From Actinomycetota bacterium (GTDB lineage Bacteria > Actinomycetota > Thermoleophilia > Gaiellales > Gaiellaceae), in the NCBI GenBank assembly GCA_005888315.1, contig VAWH01000072.1:22072-86071 (forward strand): a stretch of DNA of 64,000 nucleotides, in the 5' to 3' direction. Below, piece after piece: positions 1-10,374 of the stretch (positions within the stretch are counted from its first letter, which is position 1; each line of letters begins with the position of its first letter). The translations under genes were made by a program, and so were the position numbers. The notes under the pieces are model-generated. The model searched no databases and was not told the DNA's origin. It saw only the letters and a list, made by a program, of their open reading frames with translations.

Positions 1-39
1 GTCCCGCCGCGGCTGGTCCGGGGTCTGATCCCGGACCAA

Positions 40-852
40 TCAGGCGAGGCCGGCTGTTTCCGGCAGCGCCGCCTCGCGGCGGGCCGCCCGGCAGGAGTTG
101 ATCTCGGCGCCGAAGACGATCGCGTTCGCCATCACGTACAGCCAGACGAGCAGGAGCGCCGGGCCGCCGAAAGCCCGCAGCGCGATCGAGATGCTCGACA
201 GCCGCACGTAGATTGGCAGCACCTGGAACGAGGCCTCGAGCAGCACCGCCGCGATCGCTGCGCCGGGAAGCACGTCGACGAGATGGAGGTTCGCGTTCGT
301 GAGCAGGTAGTAGACCGCGACGAGGAAACCGAAGACAGCGGCCAGGGAGAGCAGGAGCGAGAGCGTGTAGGCGACGACCCCATTGCCCACAATTCCCGGC
401 GCGTAGCGCTTGAGGACGTCGAAGCCGACGGAGCCGGCGAGCAGCCCCACGAAGAGCGTCACGAGCAGTGCCAGCAGCATCAACACCGCGAGCGCCTTGC
501 CGCGCAGGAAGGGCCTGTTCGGACGCCCGTAGACGATGTTGAAAGCCGACTCGAGCACGCTGAAGAACGAGAGCGAGGTCCAGAGGAGGGCGACGCCGCC
601 GATGATTCCGAGCGTCGCGGCGTTGTTCTGCACCGACCGCACCGCCTTGACGATCGCCGAGACCGAGGTGCCGGGAAAGACCTTCTTCAGCTCGGTCACC
701 AGATAGCTGGACTCGTCGGCCCGTCCGGACAGTCCGAGCAAGGAGAGCGCGAGAAACGTCAGCGGCACGAACGAGAGCAACGCGAAATACGCGATCATCG
801 CCGCGAGGTGGGGCCCGCGGTCACGGAAGAACTTGGCCAGCGGGCGATACAC
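40..852 (-). CDS. YihY/BrkB-family inner membrane protein
   Basis: 270 residues with about six hydrophobic segments, an N-terminal region beginning with a short basic stretch (KFFRDRG) and the AYFALLSFVPL segment typical of the YihY/virulence factor BrkB family, which averages 270-300 residues. The molecular role of the family is not settled; the old RNase BN assignment was withdrawn, so no enzyme function is given. It is divergent from the gene at 1173, with a tandem repeat array between them. The GTG start at 852 lies inside an inverted repeat (842-869). Family assignment is confident, function is not. Confidence 0.88.
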   Translation of the reverse strand: MYRPLAKFFRDRGPHLAAMIAYFALLSFVPLTFLALSLLGLSGRADESSYLVTELKKVFPGTSVSAIVKAVRSVQNNAATLGIIGGVALLWTSLSFFSVLESAFNIVYGRPNRPFLRGKALAVLMLLALLVTLFVGLLAGSVGFDVLKRYAPGIVGNGVVAYTLSLLLSLAAVFGFLVAVYYLLTNANLHLVDVLPGAAIAAVLLEASFQVLPIYVRLSSISIALRAFGGPALLLVWLYVMANAIVFGAEINSCRAARREAALPETAGLA

Positions 853-869
853 GACCCGGGGAGTATCGC
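842..869. promoter_or_regulatory. Inverted repeat over the start of the BrkB-like gene
   Basis: Perfect 8-bp arms GGCGATAC and GTATCGCC separated by 12 nt cover the start codon and upstream edge of the minus-strand gene. It could be an operator or a translation-blocking hairpin. Seen directly; function is inference. Confidence 0.3.
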
Positions 870-1155
870 CGGGTTTAGCGGCCGCGCCGCCCAGGTCGGC
901 GCGGCCTTTTTGGTCGGCATCGCAAGCGACGCCTCGGCCGATGCCGAATCGAAGTCCGATCCGAAGCGTCTCCCTCAGCCGGGTTTAGCGGCCGCGCCGC
1001 GCAGGTCGGCGCGGCCTTTTTGGTCGGCATCGCAAGCGACGCCTCGGCCGATGCCGAATCGAAGTCCGATCCGAAGCGTCTCCCTCAGCCGGGTTTAGCG
1101 GCCGCGCCGCCCAGGTCGGCGCGGCCTTTTTGGTCGGCATCGCAAGCGACGCCTC
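868..1155. repeat. Tandem array of a 110-bp double-hairpin repeat (2.6 copies)
   Basis: Units begin at 868, 978 and 1088, so the period is exactly 110 bp; the third unit stops at about 1155. Copies are nearly identical. Each unit holds a 10-bp GC stem (GGCCGCGCCG, 7-nt loop, complement) followed by TTTTT, which resembles an intrinsic terminator on the + strand, then the second hairpin GGCATCGC-AA-GCGACGCC. The same element in the opposite orientation is tandem at 54184-54422 with the same period, and single or degenerate copies lie near 21044, 43869 and 55747. It fills the gap between two divergent genes. No transposase is nearby; it is a REP-like or non-autonomous element by inference. Confidence 0.85.
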
Positions 1156-1172
1156 CGTGTTAGCGTGAGCCC

Positions 1173-1595
1173 ATGGACGCTGCCGCCGCCCTCGAGCGCC
1201 TGCAGGAGATCTCGTCGCAGGTCCGGGCCGCCGTCATCTTCGAGCGCGGCGGCAAGGTCGCGGGCGCCACCCTGGCGGACGACCAGCGCGCGAAGCAGGT
1301 CGCAGAGGAGGCCGAGGCGCTGCTGGCCGACGCGGAGCAGCGACGCGACCGCGCCGACGACGACGAGTTCGCGCAGCTCGAGGTCGCGCTGCAGGCCGGG
1401 AGCGTCTTCATCGTCCGAGACGGCGACCGTCTGATCGCGGCGACGACGCCGCCCGAGCCCACGGTCGGCCTTGTCTTCTACGACCTGAAGAGCTGTCTGC
1501 GCGAGCTGGCGGCCCCGGCGGCGCCCAAGAAGCGCTCCCCCGCCAAGCGCAAGCCCGCGGCCGGCCGCAAGGAGAAGACCGATGCGAAGTCGTAA
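1173..1595 (+). CDS. Roadblock/LC7-like small protein with basic tail
   Basis: 140 residues. The first about 115 fit a small alpha/beta roadblock/LC7-type fold by pattern (amphipathic N-terminal helix, strands around VRAAVIFERGGKVAGATL, and SVFIVRDGDRLIAAT); the last 25 are a Lys/Ala/Pro-rich tail. Such domains often regulate small GTPases, but no GTPase is nearby, so the role is open. It overlaps the next gene by 14 nt, and that gene overlaps pyrE, so the three are probably co-transcribed. ATG start chosen because a TTAGCG-like -10 lies a few bases upstream and it is the first start after the repeat array. Confidence 0.6.
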   Translation: MDAAAALERLQEISSQVRAAVIFERGGKVAGATLADDQRAKQVAEEAEALLADAEQRRDRADDDEFAQLEVALQAGSVFIVRDGDRLIAATTPPEPTVGLVFYDLKSCLRELAAPAAPKKRSPAKRKPAAGRKEKTDAKS

Positions 1596-1785
1596 CCTCC
1601 TGACCGGGATGATGCTCGGGGCGGGTTCGGTCGCCGGCACGTTGCTCTTTCGCCGCCGTCTGGCCCGCCGGCGCGAGCGCGTCGACGTCTATTTCGGAGA
1701 CGGGTCGATGATCTCGCTCGCGAAGCCCGACGAGGCGGAGCCGCTGCTGCGGCGCGCCCGGCAGATCCTCGAGCTTGCAGGCTGA
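1582..1785 (+). CDS. Small membrane-anchored hypothetical protein
   Basis: 67 residues. An N-terminal hydrophobic segment (LLTGMMLGAGSVAGTLLF) is followed by an Arg-rich stretch and a short soluble tail with DVYFGDGSMISL. It looks like a single-pass anchor with a cytoplasmic domain. It overlaps its upstream neighbour by 14 nt and pyrE by 11 nt, a strong sign of translational coupling and that it is a real gene. No family recognised. Confidence 0.6.
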   Translation: MRSRNLLTGMMLGAGSVAGTLLFRRRLARRRERVDVYFGDGSMISLAKPDEAEPLLRRARQILELAG

Positions 1786-2359
1786 GCTCACCCGCGAGGA
1801 GCTCGGCGCCGCGCTGCGCGAGTACGCGTACCTCGAGGGCGACTTCGTCCTCCGCTCCGGCCGTCGCTCCCGTTACTACCTCGACAAGTATCGCTTCGAG
1901 ACCCGTCCCGATCTGCTCGGGCCGCTCGGAGAGCGGATCGCGCGCAACGTGGCCGAGCACGAACCCGAAGCCGTCCGGCTGGCGGGACCGGAGCTGGGGG
2001 CGGTGCCGCTGGCGGCTGCGGCCTCGCTCGCCTCGGGGCTGCCGTTCCTGATCGTCCGCAAAGAGCCGAAGGAGTACGGCACCGGCAACCGCCTCGAGGG
2101 CCTCTTCGAGCCCGGCGAATGCGTGTGCCTGGTCGAAGACGTGGTCACCTCGGGTGGTGCGGCTGTGGCCGCCGTCGCGGCGCTCCGGGAGGCCGGCCTG
2201 ACCTGCCGGACGGCGGTCTGCGTGGTCGATCGCGAGGAGGGTGGAGTGGACGCGTTGGCCCGTGTCGCGGTCAGGCTGCGAGCGCTGTTTCGCGCGTCGG
2301 AGCTGATCAAGCTTGAAAAACCCCCGCAAAAACCTTGTAAAACCCCCGCAAAAACGTGA
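1775..2359 (+). CDS. pyrE: Orotate phosphoribosyltransferase
   Basis: Converts orotate and PRPP to orotidine 5'-phosphate, the fifth step of de novo UMP synthesis. The PRPP-binding signature appears as CLVEDVVTSGGAA (about residues 113-125), and the N-terminal FVLRSGRRSRYYLDKYR segment is typical. 194 residues, normal length for the family. TTG start at 1775 overlaps the upstream gene. pyrF follows one gene later (2832), so two consecutive UMP enzymes flank the HU gene. The last residues (LEKPPQKPCKTPAKT) are encoded by a direct repeat and look like a low-complexity extension. Confidence 0.93.
   Translation: MQAELTREELGAALREYAYLEGDFVLRSGRRSRYYLDKYRFETRPDLLGPLGERIARNVAEHEPEAVRLAGPELGAVPLAAAASLASGLPFLIVRKEPKEYGTGNRLEGLFEPGECVCLVEDVVTSGGAAVAAVAALREAGLTCRTAVCVVDREEGGVDALARVAVRLRALFRASELIKLEKPPQKPCKTPAKT
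2317..2355. repeat. 17-bp direct repeat with A-tracts at the 3' end of pyrE
   Basis: AAAACCCCCGCAAAAAC occurs at 2317-2333 and 2339-2355, 22 bp apart (two helical turns), in the pyrE tail just upstream of the HU promoter region. The A-tracts stand out in this GC-rich DNA. It may bend DNA or bind a regulator; that is inference. Confidence 0.45.
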
Positions 2360-2436
2360 TGGTTGAGCCAAATCGCCGTCCCTGTTAGGGTCCGGCGCGG
2401 TCCCAGCCCTGTCAAAGCGGCACGAGAGGAGAGCAC

Positions 2437-2736
2437 GTGACCAAGCAGGAATTCGTCGAGCGAGTAGCGCAGAAGAGCGGCCTCGGCCGTCGCGAAGCGG
2501 GCGAGGCAGTGGATGCCGTGATCGAGTCGATCACAGATGCGCTGAGGAATCGGGAAGAGGTCGCCTTCACCGGGTTCGGCAAGTTCACGACGCAGCACCG
2601 CGCGGCGCGCCAGGGAGTCAACCCCCGGAACCCAAGCCAGAAGGTGCAGATTCCGGCCGCTTGGGTACCGAAGTTCTCGGCCGGAAGCTCGCTCAAGCAG
2701 GCCGTTCGCGGCGGAGGCGGCAACGGCTCGATGTAG
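2437..2736 (+). CDS. hup: HU-family nucleoid protein
   Basis: Histone-like DNA-binding and bending protein. 99 residues with the canonical HU fold: MTKQEFVERVAQKSGL, then EAVDAVIESITDAL, VAFTGFGKFT, the DNA-binding arm around RQGVNPRNPSQKVQIPA, and VPKFSAGSSLKQAV. It lacks the long Lys/Ala-rich tail of mycobacterial HupB and ends in a short Gly-rich stretch. GTG start preceded by a good ribosome site (GAGAGGAG, 5 nt spacing), in contrast to the many leaderless genes around it. Followed by a hairpin at 2767. Confidence 0.95.
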   Translation: MTKQEFVERVAQKSGLGRREAGEAVDAVIESITDALRNREEVAFTGFGKFTTQHRAARQGVNPRNPSQKVQIPAAWVPKFSAGSSLKQAVRGGGGNGSM

Positions 2737-2766
2737 CAGACCGAGGTCTTCCCTCCAGCGATTTCC

Positions 2767-2790
2767 AGAGGCCGCCGCAAGGCGGTCTCT
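2767..2790 (+). terminator. Hairpin after the HU gene
   Basis: 10-bp stem AGAGGCCGCC with GCAA tetraloop and its complement (one G-U pair), 31 nt after the HU stop and before the pyrF promoter. No U-tract follows, so it may be a weak terminator or an mRNA 3' stabiliser. Confidence 0.55.
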
Positions 2791-2831
2791 GCGTCTCTAG
2801 GAGTCCGGGTCCGAGGCTAGGCTTCGAGCGA

Positions 2832-3740
2832 ATGAAGGTCGAGACCCCGCCGGCGACGAGAACCTTCGCCGATCGCGTCGCCGAGGCGGTCGAGCGCAAG
2901 CGCTCGCAGCTCGTCGTCGGCCTCGACCCGCGCCTCGACCTGCTGCCGGTCGAGCTCCGCGGCGACGCCCACGTCGCCCGCAGCGCAGCCGCCGACGCAG
3001 TCGCGCGGTTCTGCTGCGGGATCGTCGACGCCGTCGCGCCGTACGCAGTCGCGGTCAAGCCTCAGCTCGCCTTCTTCGAGGCGCTCGGCGCCGACGGCGT
3101 TCGTGCCTTCGAGCAGACGTGCCAGTACGCGCGCTCGGCGGGCCTGCTCGTCATCGCCGACGCGAAGCGTGGCGACATCGGCTCGACCGCCCGCGCCTAT
3201 GCCGCCGCCTATCTCGAAGGCGAAATCCCGGTCGCGGACGCGATGACCGTCAACCCGTACCTCGGCAGAGACTCGCTGGAACCCTTCTTCGGCGCCTGCC
3301 GCCGTCAGGGCGGCGGCGTCTTCTGCCTCGTGAAGACCTCCAACGAGGGAGGCGGGGACGTCCAGGACGTCCGGCTCAGCGACGGCGGCGTGCTCTGGCA
3401 GCACGTCGCCCGGCTGGTCGCGGAGTGGGGTGAGGATCTCGTCGGCGAGCATGGGCTTTCCAGCGTCGGCGCCGTCGTCGGCGCCACCCACACGCGCGCC
3501 GTCAGCGAGGCGCGACGCATCCTGCCGCGGTCGATCCTGCTCCTTCCCGGCGTCGGGGCCCAGGGCGCGTCCGCGGGCGACGTGGCGCGCGCCTTCACGA
3601 GCGGCCCGGCGAGTGCGCTCGTGGCTGCCTCGCGCAGCGTCACCTACGGCTTTCGCACCTCGGGCGAAGACTGGCGGACCGCCGCCTCGCGAGACGCGGC
3701 GCGGCTCAAGAGCGAGATCTGGGCCGCCTCCGGCTGGTAG
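2832..3740 (+). CDS. pyrF: Orotidine 5'-phosphate decarboxylase (type 2)
   Basis: Decarboxylates OMP to UMP, the last step of UMP synthesis. 302 residues. The catalytic segment is VIADAKRGDIGSTA (about residues 113-126), with LVVGLDPRLDLLP near the N-terminus and KPQLAFFEALG before the active site; the length fits the longer type 2 subfamily. ATG at 2832 chosen because a TAGGCT -10 box lies at 2818-2823, 8 nt upstream, giving a leaderless or nearly leaderless mRNA. pyrE is two genes upstream. Confidence 0.93.
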   Translation: MKVETPPATRTFADRVAEAVERKRSQLVVGLDPRLDLLPVELRGDAHVARSAAADAVARFCCGIVDAVAPYAVAVKPQLAFFEALGADGVRAFEQTCQYARSAGLLVIADAKRGDIGSTARAYAAAYLEGEIPVADAMTVNPYLGRDSLEPFFGACRRQGGGVFCLVKTSNEGGGDVQDVRLSDGGVLWQHVARLVAEWGEDLVGEHGLSSVGAVVGATHTRAVSEARRILPRSILLLPGVGAQGASAGDVARAFTSGPASALVAASRSVTYGFRTSGEDWRTAASRDAARLKSEIWAASGW

Positions 3741-3753
3741 TTACTCTTTAGCC

Positions 3754-4872
3754 GTGAAGCGTCGCCTGGTCGTCGCCGCCGCGGCCCTCGCGCTCGCGAC
3801 GCCCGCTCTCGCCGCCCTCCCGCAGGTGCATGCACGCGCCTATCTGGTCGAGGACGGGCAGACGGGCCAGGTGCTTGCGCGCTACCACGAGCGGGCCCGC
3901 GTACCGATCGCCAGCCTGACGAAGCTGATGACCGTTCTCCTGACCGTCGAGCGGACCAAGCCGAGCGACGTGGTCACGGTTGCGCCGGGGGCGGCCTCCG
4001 TCGGCGAGTCCTCGATCGAGCTCCGGCCCGGCGAGCGGCTGACCGTCCGTGAGCTGCTGGAGGGCGCGCTGATCCAGAGCGCGAACGACGCCGCGGACGC
4101 GCTGGCGTATTACGTCGGTCGAGGAAGCGAGGCCCGGTTCGTGGCGATGATGAACACACGCGCGCGGCAGCTCGGACTGCGAGACACGCACTACACGCGC
4201 CCCGACGGCCTCGACGCTCCCGGTCACGTCTCGAGCGCTCGCGACGTAACGAAGCTCGCGCGGCTGCTCATGCGCCATGCACTCGTCCGCTCGATCGTGC
4301 GCCGGCAGAGCGCCACGATCGCCGGCGGCCGAGTCCTGCACACCTGGAACGACCTGCTCGCGACCTTCCCCGGCGTCTTTGGAGTCAAGACCGGCCACAC
4401 CTCGGCGGCCGGGTGGAACGAGGTCGCGTCGCTGGATCGCCGCGGGGTCTTCGTCTACGGGACGATCCTCGGCTCGCCAGACCGAACGACGCGAAACGCC
4501 GACCTGAGCGCGCTGTTGCGCTGGGCGCTCTCGCGCTACCGCCGGATTCCTGTTCTCCGCGCGGGTCACGTCTACGCGAAGGTTGAGGTTGGTTACGGCC
4601 AGGCGCCGGTCGACCTCGTGCCGGCGCGGGGCCTGATCCGCCCGGTACGGATCGACCAGCCGCTCCTAGAGCGCGTGGTCGCAATGGCTGCGGTGGCTCT
4701 GCCCGTTCTCCGCGGCGAGCGGCTCGGCGAGATCCGGGTCTACCAAGGGCCTCGGCTGGTCGCGCGGCAGCCGCTCGTCGCCGGCAGAACGGTCAAGCGG
4801 CCCGGTGCGCTCGGCCGCGCCGCCTTCTACGGCGGGCGTACCCTCGACCACATGTGGGGCTGGCTGCCTTGA
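3754..4872 (+). CDS. dacC: D-alanyl-D-alanine carboxypeptidase (S11, PBP5-like)
   Basis: Trims the terminal D-Ala from peptidoglycan stem peptides outside the membrane. A signal peptide (KRRLVVAAAALALATPALA) is followed by all three penicillin-binding motifs: SLTK, SAND and KTGHT, in the usual order, and FVAMMNTRARQLGL. 372 residues with a beta-rich C-terminal domain. GTG 3754 chosen: TACTCT lies at 3742-3747, six nt upstream, and the start precedes the signal peptide directly. The stop overlaps the next start (TTGA). Symbol is for the family only. Confidence 0.88.
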   Translation: MKRRLVVAAAALALATPALAALPQVHARAYLVEDGQTGQVLARYHERARVPIASLTKLMTVLLTVERTKPSDVVTVAPGAASVGESSIELRPGERLTVRELLEGALIQSANDAADALAYYVGRGSEARFVAMMNTRARQLGLRDTHYTRPDGLDAPGHVSSARDVTKLARLLMRHALVRSIVRRQSATIAGGRVLHTWNDLLATFPGVFGVKTGHTSAAGWNEVASLDRRGVFVYGTILGSPDRTTRNADLSALLRWALSRYRRIPVLRAGHVYAKVEVGYGQAPVDLVPARGLIRPVRIDQPLLERVVAMAAVALPVLRGERLGEIRVYQGPRLVARQPLVAGRTVKRPGALGRAAFYGGRTLDHMWGWLP

Positions 4873-5822
4873 TAGTCACCGTGACGCTGAACGCAGGGCT
4901 TGACCGGACGCTGACGGTGCCGAACTTCCAGCGCGGCCAGCGCCACCGGGCAAGTCAAGGCCTGATGCTGGCGGGCGGCAAGGGGATCAACATCGCCCGC
5001 GCGCTGAAGCTGCTCGGCGTGCCCGTGGTGGCGACCGGCCTCGTCGGGGGACGTACGGGCATCCGGATCGTCGAGGAGCTGACGAGCGAGGCGATCCTGA
5101 ACGACTTCGTCCGTATCGAGGACGAGTCGCGCACCTCGACGGCCGTCGTCGATCCGACCGCGCCCACCTACACCGAGATCAATGAATGGGGGCCCGCGGT
5201 CAGGCCGGAGGAGCTCGAGATGCTGCTCGACAAGCTCGCCTACCTCGCACAGGGCGCCGACGCCGTCGTCTTCGCCGGCTCCCTCCCGCGCGGCGTCGAC
5301 GAGGCGTTCTACGAGGAAGCGATTCGCCGGGTCAATCGCGAGCGAGTGAAAACCGTGCTCGACTCGGAGGGACAGCCGCTCCGGCTCGGTGTTCAGTCCG
5401 AGCCGTTCCTCGTCTCGCCGAACCAGAACGAGGCCGAGGGACTCGTCGGCCAAGAGTTCAACGAGGACGAGGACTTCATCCTCGGGCTCGAGGCGATCGC
5501 AGAGCGCGGCGCCCGCAATGTGCTGATCACCCAGGAATCCGGCTGCTTCGCGCTGCTCCGGCCGGACCGGACCGCCCACCGTTATCGGGTCACGGCGCCG
5601 AGCATCGAGCCGGTCTCGGTGGTCGGCTCGGGGGACGTGTTGCTCGCCGCCTTCCTCGCCGCGCACCTCAGGGGCGAACCGCCGGAGGGCGCGCTGCGCG
5701 GCGCCGTCGCGACCGGGACGGCGTCGACGCTCGAGGTGGGCGCCGGCCGGTTCGAGCAGCGAGAGGCCGACCGGCTCGCGAGTGCCGTCGAGGTCACCGA
5801 GCTGGAGCCGGTGGCGAGTTAG
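4869..5822 (+). CDS. PfkB-family 1-phosphofructokinase-like sugar kinase
   Basis: Phosphorylates a sugar phosphate, probably fructose 1-phosphate or tagatose 6-phosphate. PfkB signatures: GGKGINIARAL (about residue 40) and the C-terminal catalytic segment SVVGSGDVLLAAFLA, where the Asp of GSGD is the base. SPNQNEAEGL is typical of FruK/LacC members. 317 residues from TTG 4869, which gives the usual family N-terminus (IVTVTLNAGLDRTL) and overlaps the preceding stop codon; GTG 4854 is an alternative. No PTS genes are near, so the substrate is unproven. Confidence 0.82.
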   Translation: MIVTVTLNAGLDRTLTVPNFQRGQRHRASQGLMLAGGKGINIARALKLLGVPVVATGLVGGRTGIRIVEELTSEAILNDFVRIEDESRTSTAVVDPTAPTYTEINEWGPAVRPEELEMLLDKLAYLAQGADAVVFAGSLPRGVDEAFYEEAIRRVNRERVKTVLDSEGQPLRLGVQSEPFLVSPNQNEAEGLVGQEFNEDEDFILGLEAIAERGARNVLITQESGCFALLRPDRTAHRYRVTAPSIEPVSVVGSGDVLLAAFLAAHLRGEPPEGALRGAVATGTASTLEVGAGRFEQREADRLASAVEVTELEPVAS

Positions 5823-5855
5823 CGAGCCGGGCGCGATCGAGCTAGTCTTCGCGCC

Positions 5856-8407
<2,552 letters not shown>

Positions 8408-8409
<2 letters not shown>

Positions 8410-8572
8410 TGCCCCTGCCGGCAACAGCCAGGGCATTTCTGGCGGCACCCTGCGCCGCCAGGCGGTGTCCTCAGTCGCGCCAACATGCCCGCATATTGAC
8501 GCTCCCTATGTCCTACCCTGGCGACCCCGGGCACTCGCCAGAAACGCGAGACTGTCACCGGCAGGGGCACTG
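8408..8572. repeat. Long imperfect palindrome filling the guaB-guaA gap (MITE-like)
   Basis: The ends are near-perfect inverted repeats: AGTGCCCCTGCCGG at 8408-8421 matches the complement of 8559-8572, and the match continues inward with ACAG, then TTTCTGGCG on the left against its complement near 8540. Weaker pairing extends toward the centre near 8490. It starts inside the guaB stop codon and ends at the guaA start codon. As RNA it would form one long hairpin. Could be a non-autonomous insertion or a regulatory structure; no coding capacity. Confidence 0.65.
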
Positions 8573-10147
8573 ATGGGCGAGGTCGTTGCGCTTCCTCAGC
8601 CGGAGCCGCCGGCGGAGGAGCGTCCGGTGCTCGTCGTCGACCTCGGCGGCCAGTACTCGCAGCTGATCGCGCGCCGGGTACGCGAGTGCCGCGTCTACTC
8701 CGAGCTGGTCGGTCACGGTGTGACGCCTGAGGAGGTGCGGGCACGCAACCCGCTCGCCTTGGTCTTGAGCGGCGGGCCCGCATCCGTCTATGCGGAGGTC
8801 GCCCCGCGGATCGACCCGAAGCTCTACGAGCTCGGGGTGCCGACGCTCGGCATCTGTTACGGCATGCAGCTGATGGCGCGGGACCTCGGCGGCAGCGTCG
8901 AACGGACGGGCGTGTCCGAGTTCGGCAAGACGCAGGTTCGGGTGCACGAGGGCGCGCTCTTCTCCGGCCTGCCGGAAGAGCAGACGACCTGGATGTCGCA
9001 CCGCGACTCCGTGACTGCGCCGCCCGCTGGCGCGCGCGTCGTCGCGGGGTCGGAATCGACGCCGATCGCGGCGTTCGAGCACGCCGAGCGGAAGCTCTAC
9101 GGCGTCCAGTTCCACCCGGAGGTTGTGCACACGCCGTGCGGGACCGAGGTGCTGAAGAACTTCCTCTACTCGGTCGCCGATGCGCCCGCCACTTGGACCG
9201 CGGCGGCCGTGATCGAGGAGCAGGTCGAGCGGATCCGTGCGCAGGTGGGGTCGCAGCGAGTTCTGTGCGCCTTGTCGGGCGGCGTGGATTCGGCGGTGGC
9301 GGCGCTGCTCGTCCACAAGGCGCTCGGCGACCAGCTGACCTGCGTCTTCGTCGATCACGGGCTCCTGCGGAAGGACGAGGCGGCGCAGGTGGTGGAAACC
9401 TTCCGCGGGCACTTCCACGTGCCGCTCATCCACGTCGACGCCGAGGAGCGTTTCCTGGCGCGGCTCGAGGGCGTCGACGACCCAGAGGAAAAGCGGACGC
9501 GGATCGGCGAGGAGTTCATCCGCGTCTTCGAGGCGGAGTCGCGGAAGCTTGGAGCGGTGAAGTATCTCGTCCAGGGCACGCTCTACTCGGACGTGATCGA
9601 GTCGGGCGGCACCGACGGCGTCGCCGCGAAGATCAAGTCGCACCACAACGTCGGCGGCCTGCCCGAGGAGATGGAGATGGAACTCGTCGAGCCGCTGCGC
9701 CTTCTCTTCAAAGATGAAGTGCGCCGTGTCGGCGAGGAGCTCGGCTTGCCGGAACGGATGGTCTGGCGGCATCCGTTTCCCGGCCCGGGGTTGGCGATCC
9801 GGATCATCGGCGAGGTCACGCACGAGCGGCTCGAGATCCTGCGTGAGGCGGACTCGATCCTGCTCGACGAGATCCGGCGTGCCGGGCTCTACCGCGAGCT
9901 CTGGCAGTGCTTTGCCGTGCTGCCGGCGATCCGCTCGGTCGGCGTCCAAGGCGACGAGCGCACGTACGCGTACCCGATCGTGATCCGAGCGGTCACGTCC
10001 GAGGACGCGATGACCGCCGATTGGGCGAGGCTGCCCTACGATCTGCTCGAAACGATCTCGAGCCGGATCATCAATGAGATTCCGGCCGTCAACCGGGTCG
10101 CGCTCGACATCTCGTCGAAGCCGCCGTCGACGATCGAATGGGAGTGA
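8573..10147 (+). CDS. guaA: GMP synthase (glutamine-hydrolysing)
   Basis: Aminates XMP to GMP using glutamine. 524 residues. N-terminal class I amidotransferase: [16 protein letters not shown] with the nucleophile Cys, and [12 protein letters not shown] with the His/Glu pair. ATP-pyrophosphatase loop [15 protein letters not shown], then the GMP synthase C-terminal dimerisation domain ending PSTIEWE, the normal family terminus. ATG 8573 chosen as it directly follows the palindrome and gives the expected length; there is no obvious ribosome site other than the AGGGGC at the palindrome end, which would be sequestered in the hairpin. Confidence 0.95.
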   Translation: MGEVVALPQPEPPAEERPVLVVDLGGQYSQLIARRVRECRVYSELVGHGVTPEEVRARNPLALVLSGGPASVYAEVAPRIDPKLYELGVPTLGICYGMQLMARDLGGSVERTGVSEFGKTQVRVHEGALFSGLPEEQTTWMSHRDSVTAPPAGARVVAGSESTPIAAFEHAERKLYGVQFHPEVVHTPCGTEVLKNFLYSVADAPATWTAAAVIEEQVERIRAQVGSQRVLCALSGGVDSAVAALLVHKALGDQLTCVFVDHGLLRKDEAAQVVETFRGHFHVPLIHVDAEERFLARLEGVDDPEEKRTRIGEEFIRVFEAESRKLGAVKYLVQGTLYSDVIESGGTDGVAAKIKSHHNVGGLPEEMEMELVEPLRLLFKDEVRRVGEELGLPERMVWRHPFPGPGLAIRIIGEVTHERLEILREADSILLDEIRRAGLYRELWQCFAVLPAIRSVGVQGDERTYAYPIVIRAVTSEDAMTADWARLPYDLLETISSRIINEIPAVNRVALDISSKPPSTIEWE

Positions 10148-10165
10148 CCGCCGCGCGAGCGGCGG
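10148..10165 (+). terminator. Hairpin directly after guaA
   Basis: CCGCCGC - GCGA - GCGGCGG begins right after the guaA stop codon. GC-rich 7-bp stem with a GNRA-type loop and no U-tract. Likely transcript end or stabiliser. Confidence 0.55.
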
Positions 10166-10237
10166 GCGCTGCCTGAAGCCGGCGCAAACGGCCCTTAGCT
10201 AACTCCGCAGTCGCGCCATCTCGCGGCGGGAGCGCGC

Positions 10238-10273
10238 TGGCAGTTCGCTGAGGACTGTCCCCACGAACTGCCA
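10238..10273. other. 10-bp inverted repeat in the guaA-PLD intergenic region
   Basis: TGGCAGTTCG and its complement flank a 16-nt spacer holding GGACTGTCC, itself palindromic. It lies in the 227-bp stretch between convergent guaA and the PLD-like gene; the rest of that stretch shows nothing I can name. May be a bidirectional terminator or a decayed insertion end. Confidence 0.4.
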
Positions 10274-10374
10274 CAAACGGCCATGGCAAACTGCAACGAA
10301 AGTGTGACGTTTCGCCCACAGCACGGCCGGCGCGGACAGGCCGCGACCCTGAGCACGGCTGGAAAACGGCAGAC

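Noticed and set aside
868..1155. CRISPR array
   Set aside because: Units are direct 110-bp tandem repeats with no variable spacers.
10238..10273. IS200/REP-type insertion end around GGACTGTCC
   Set aside because: Only one short palindrome is present, with no transposase or second end.
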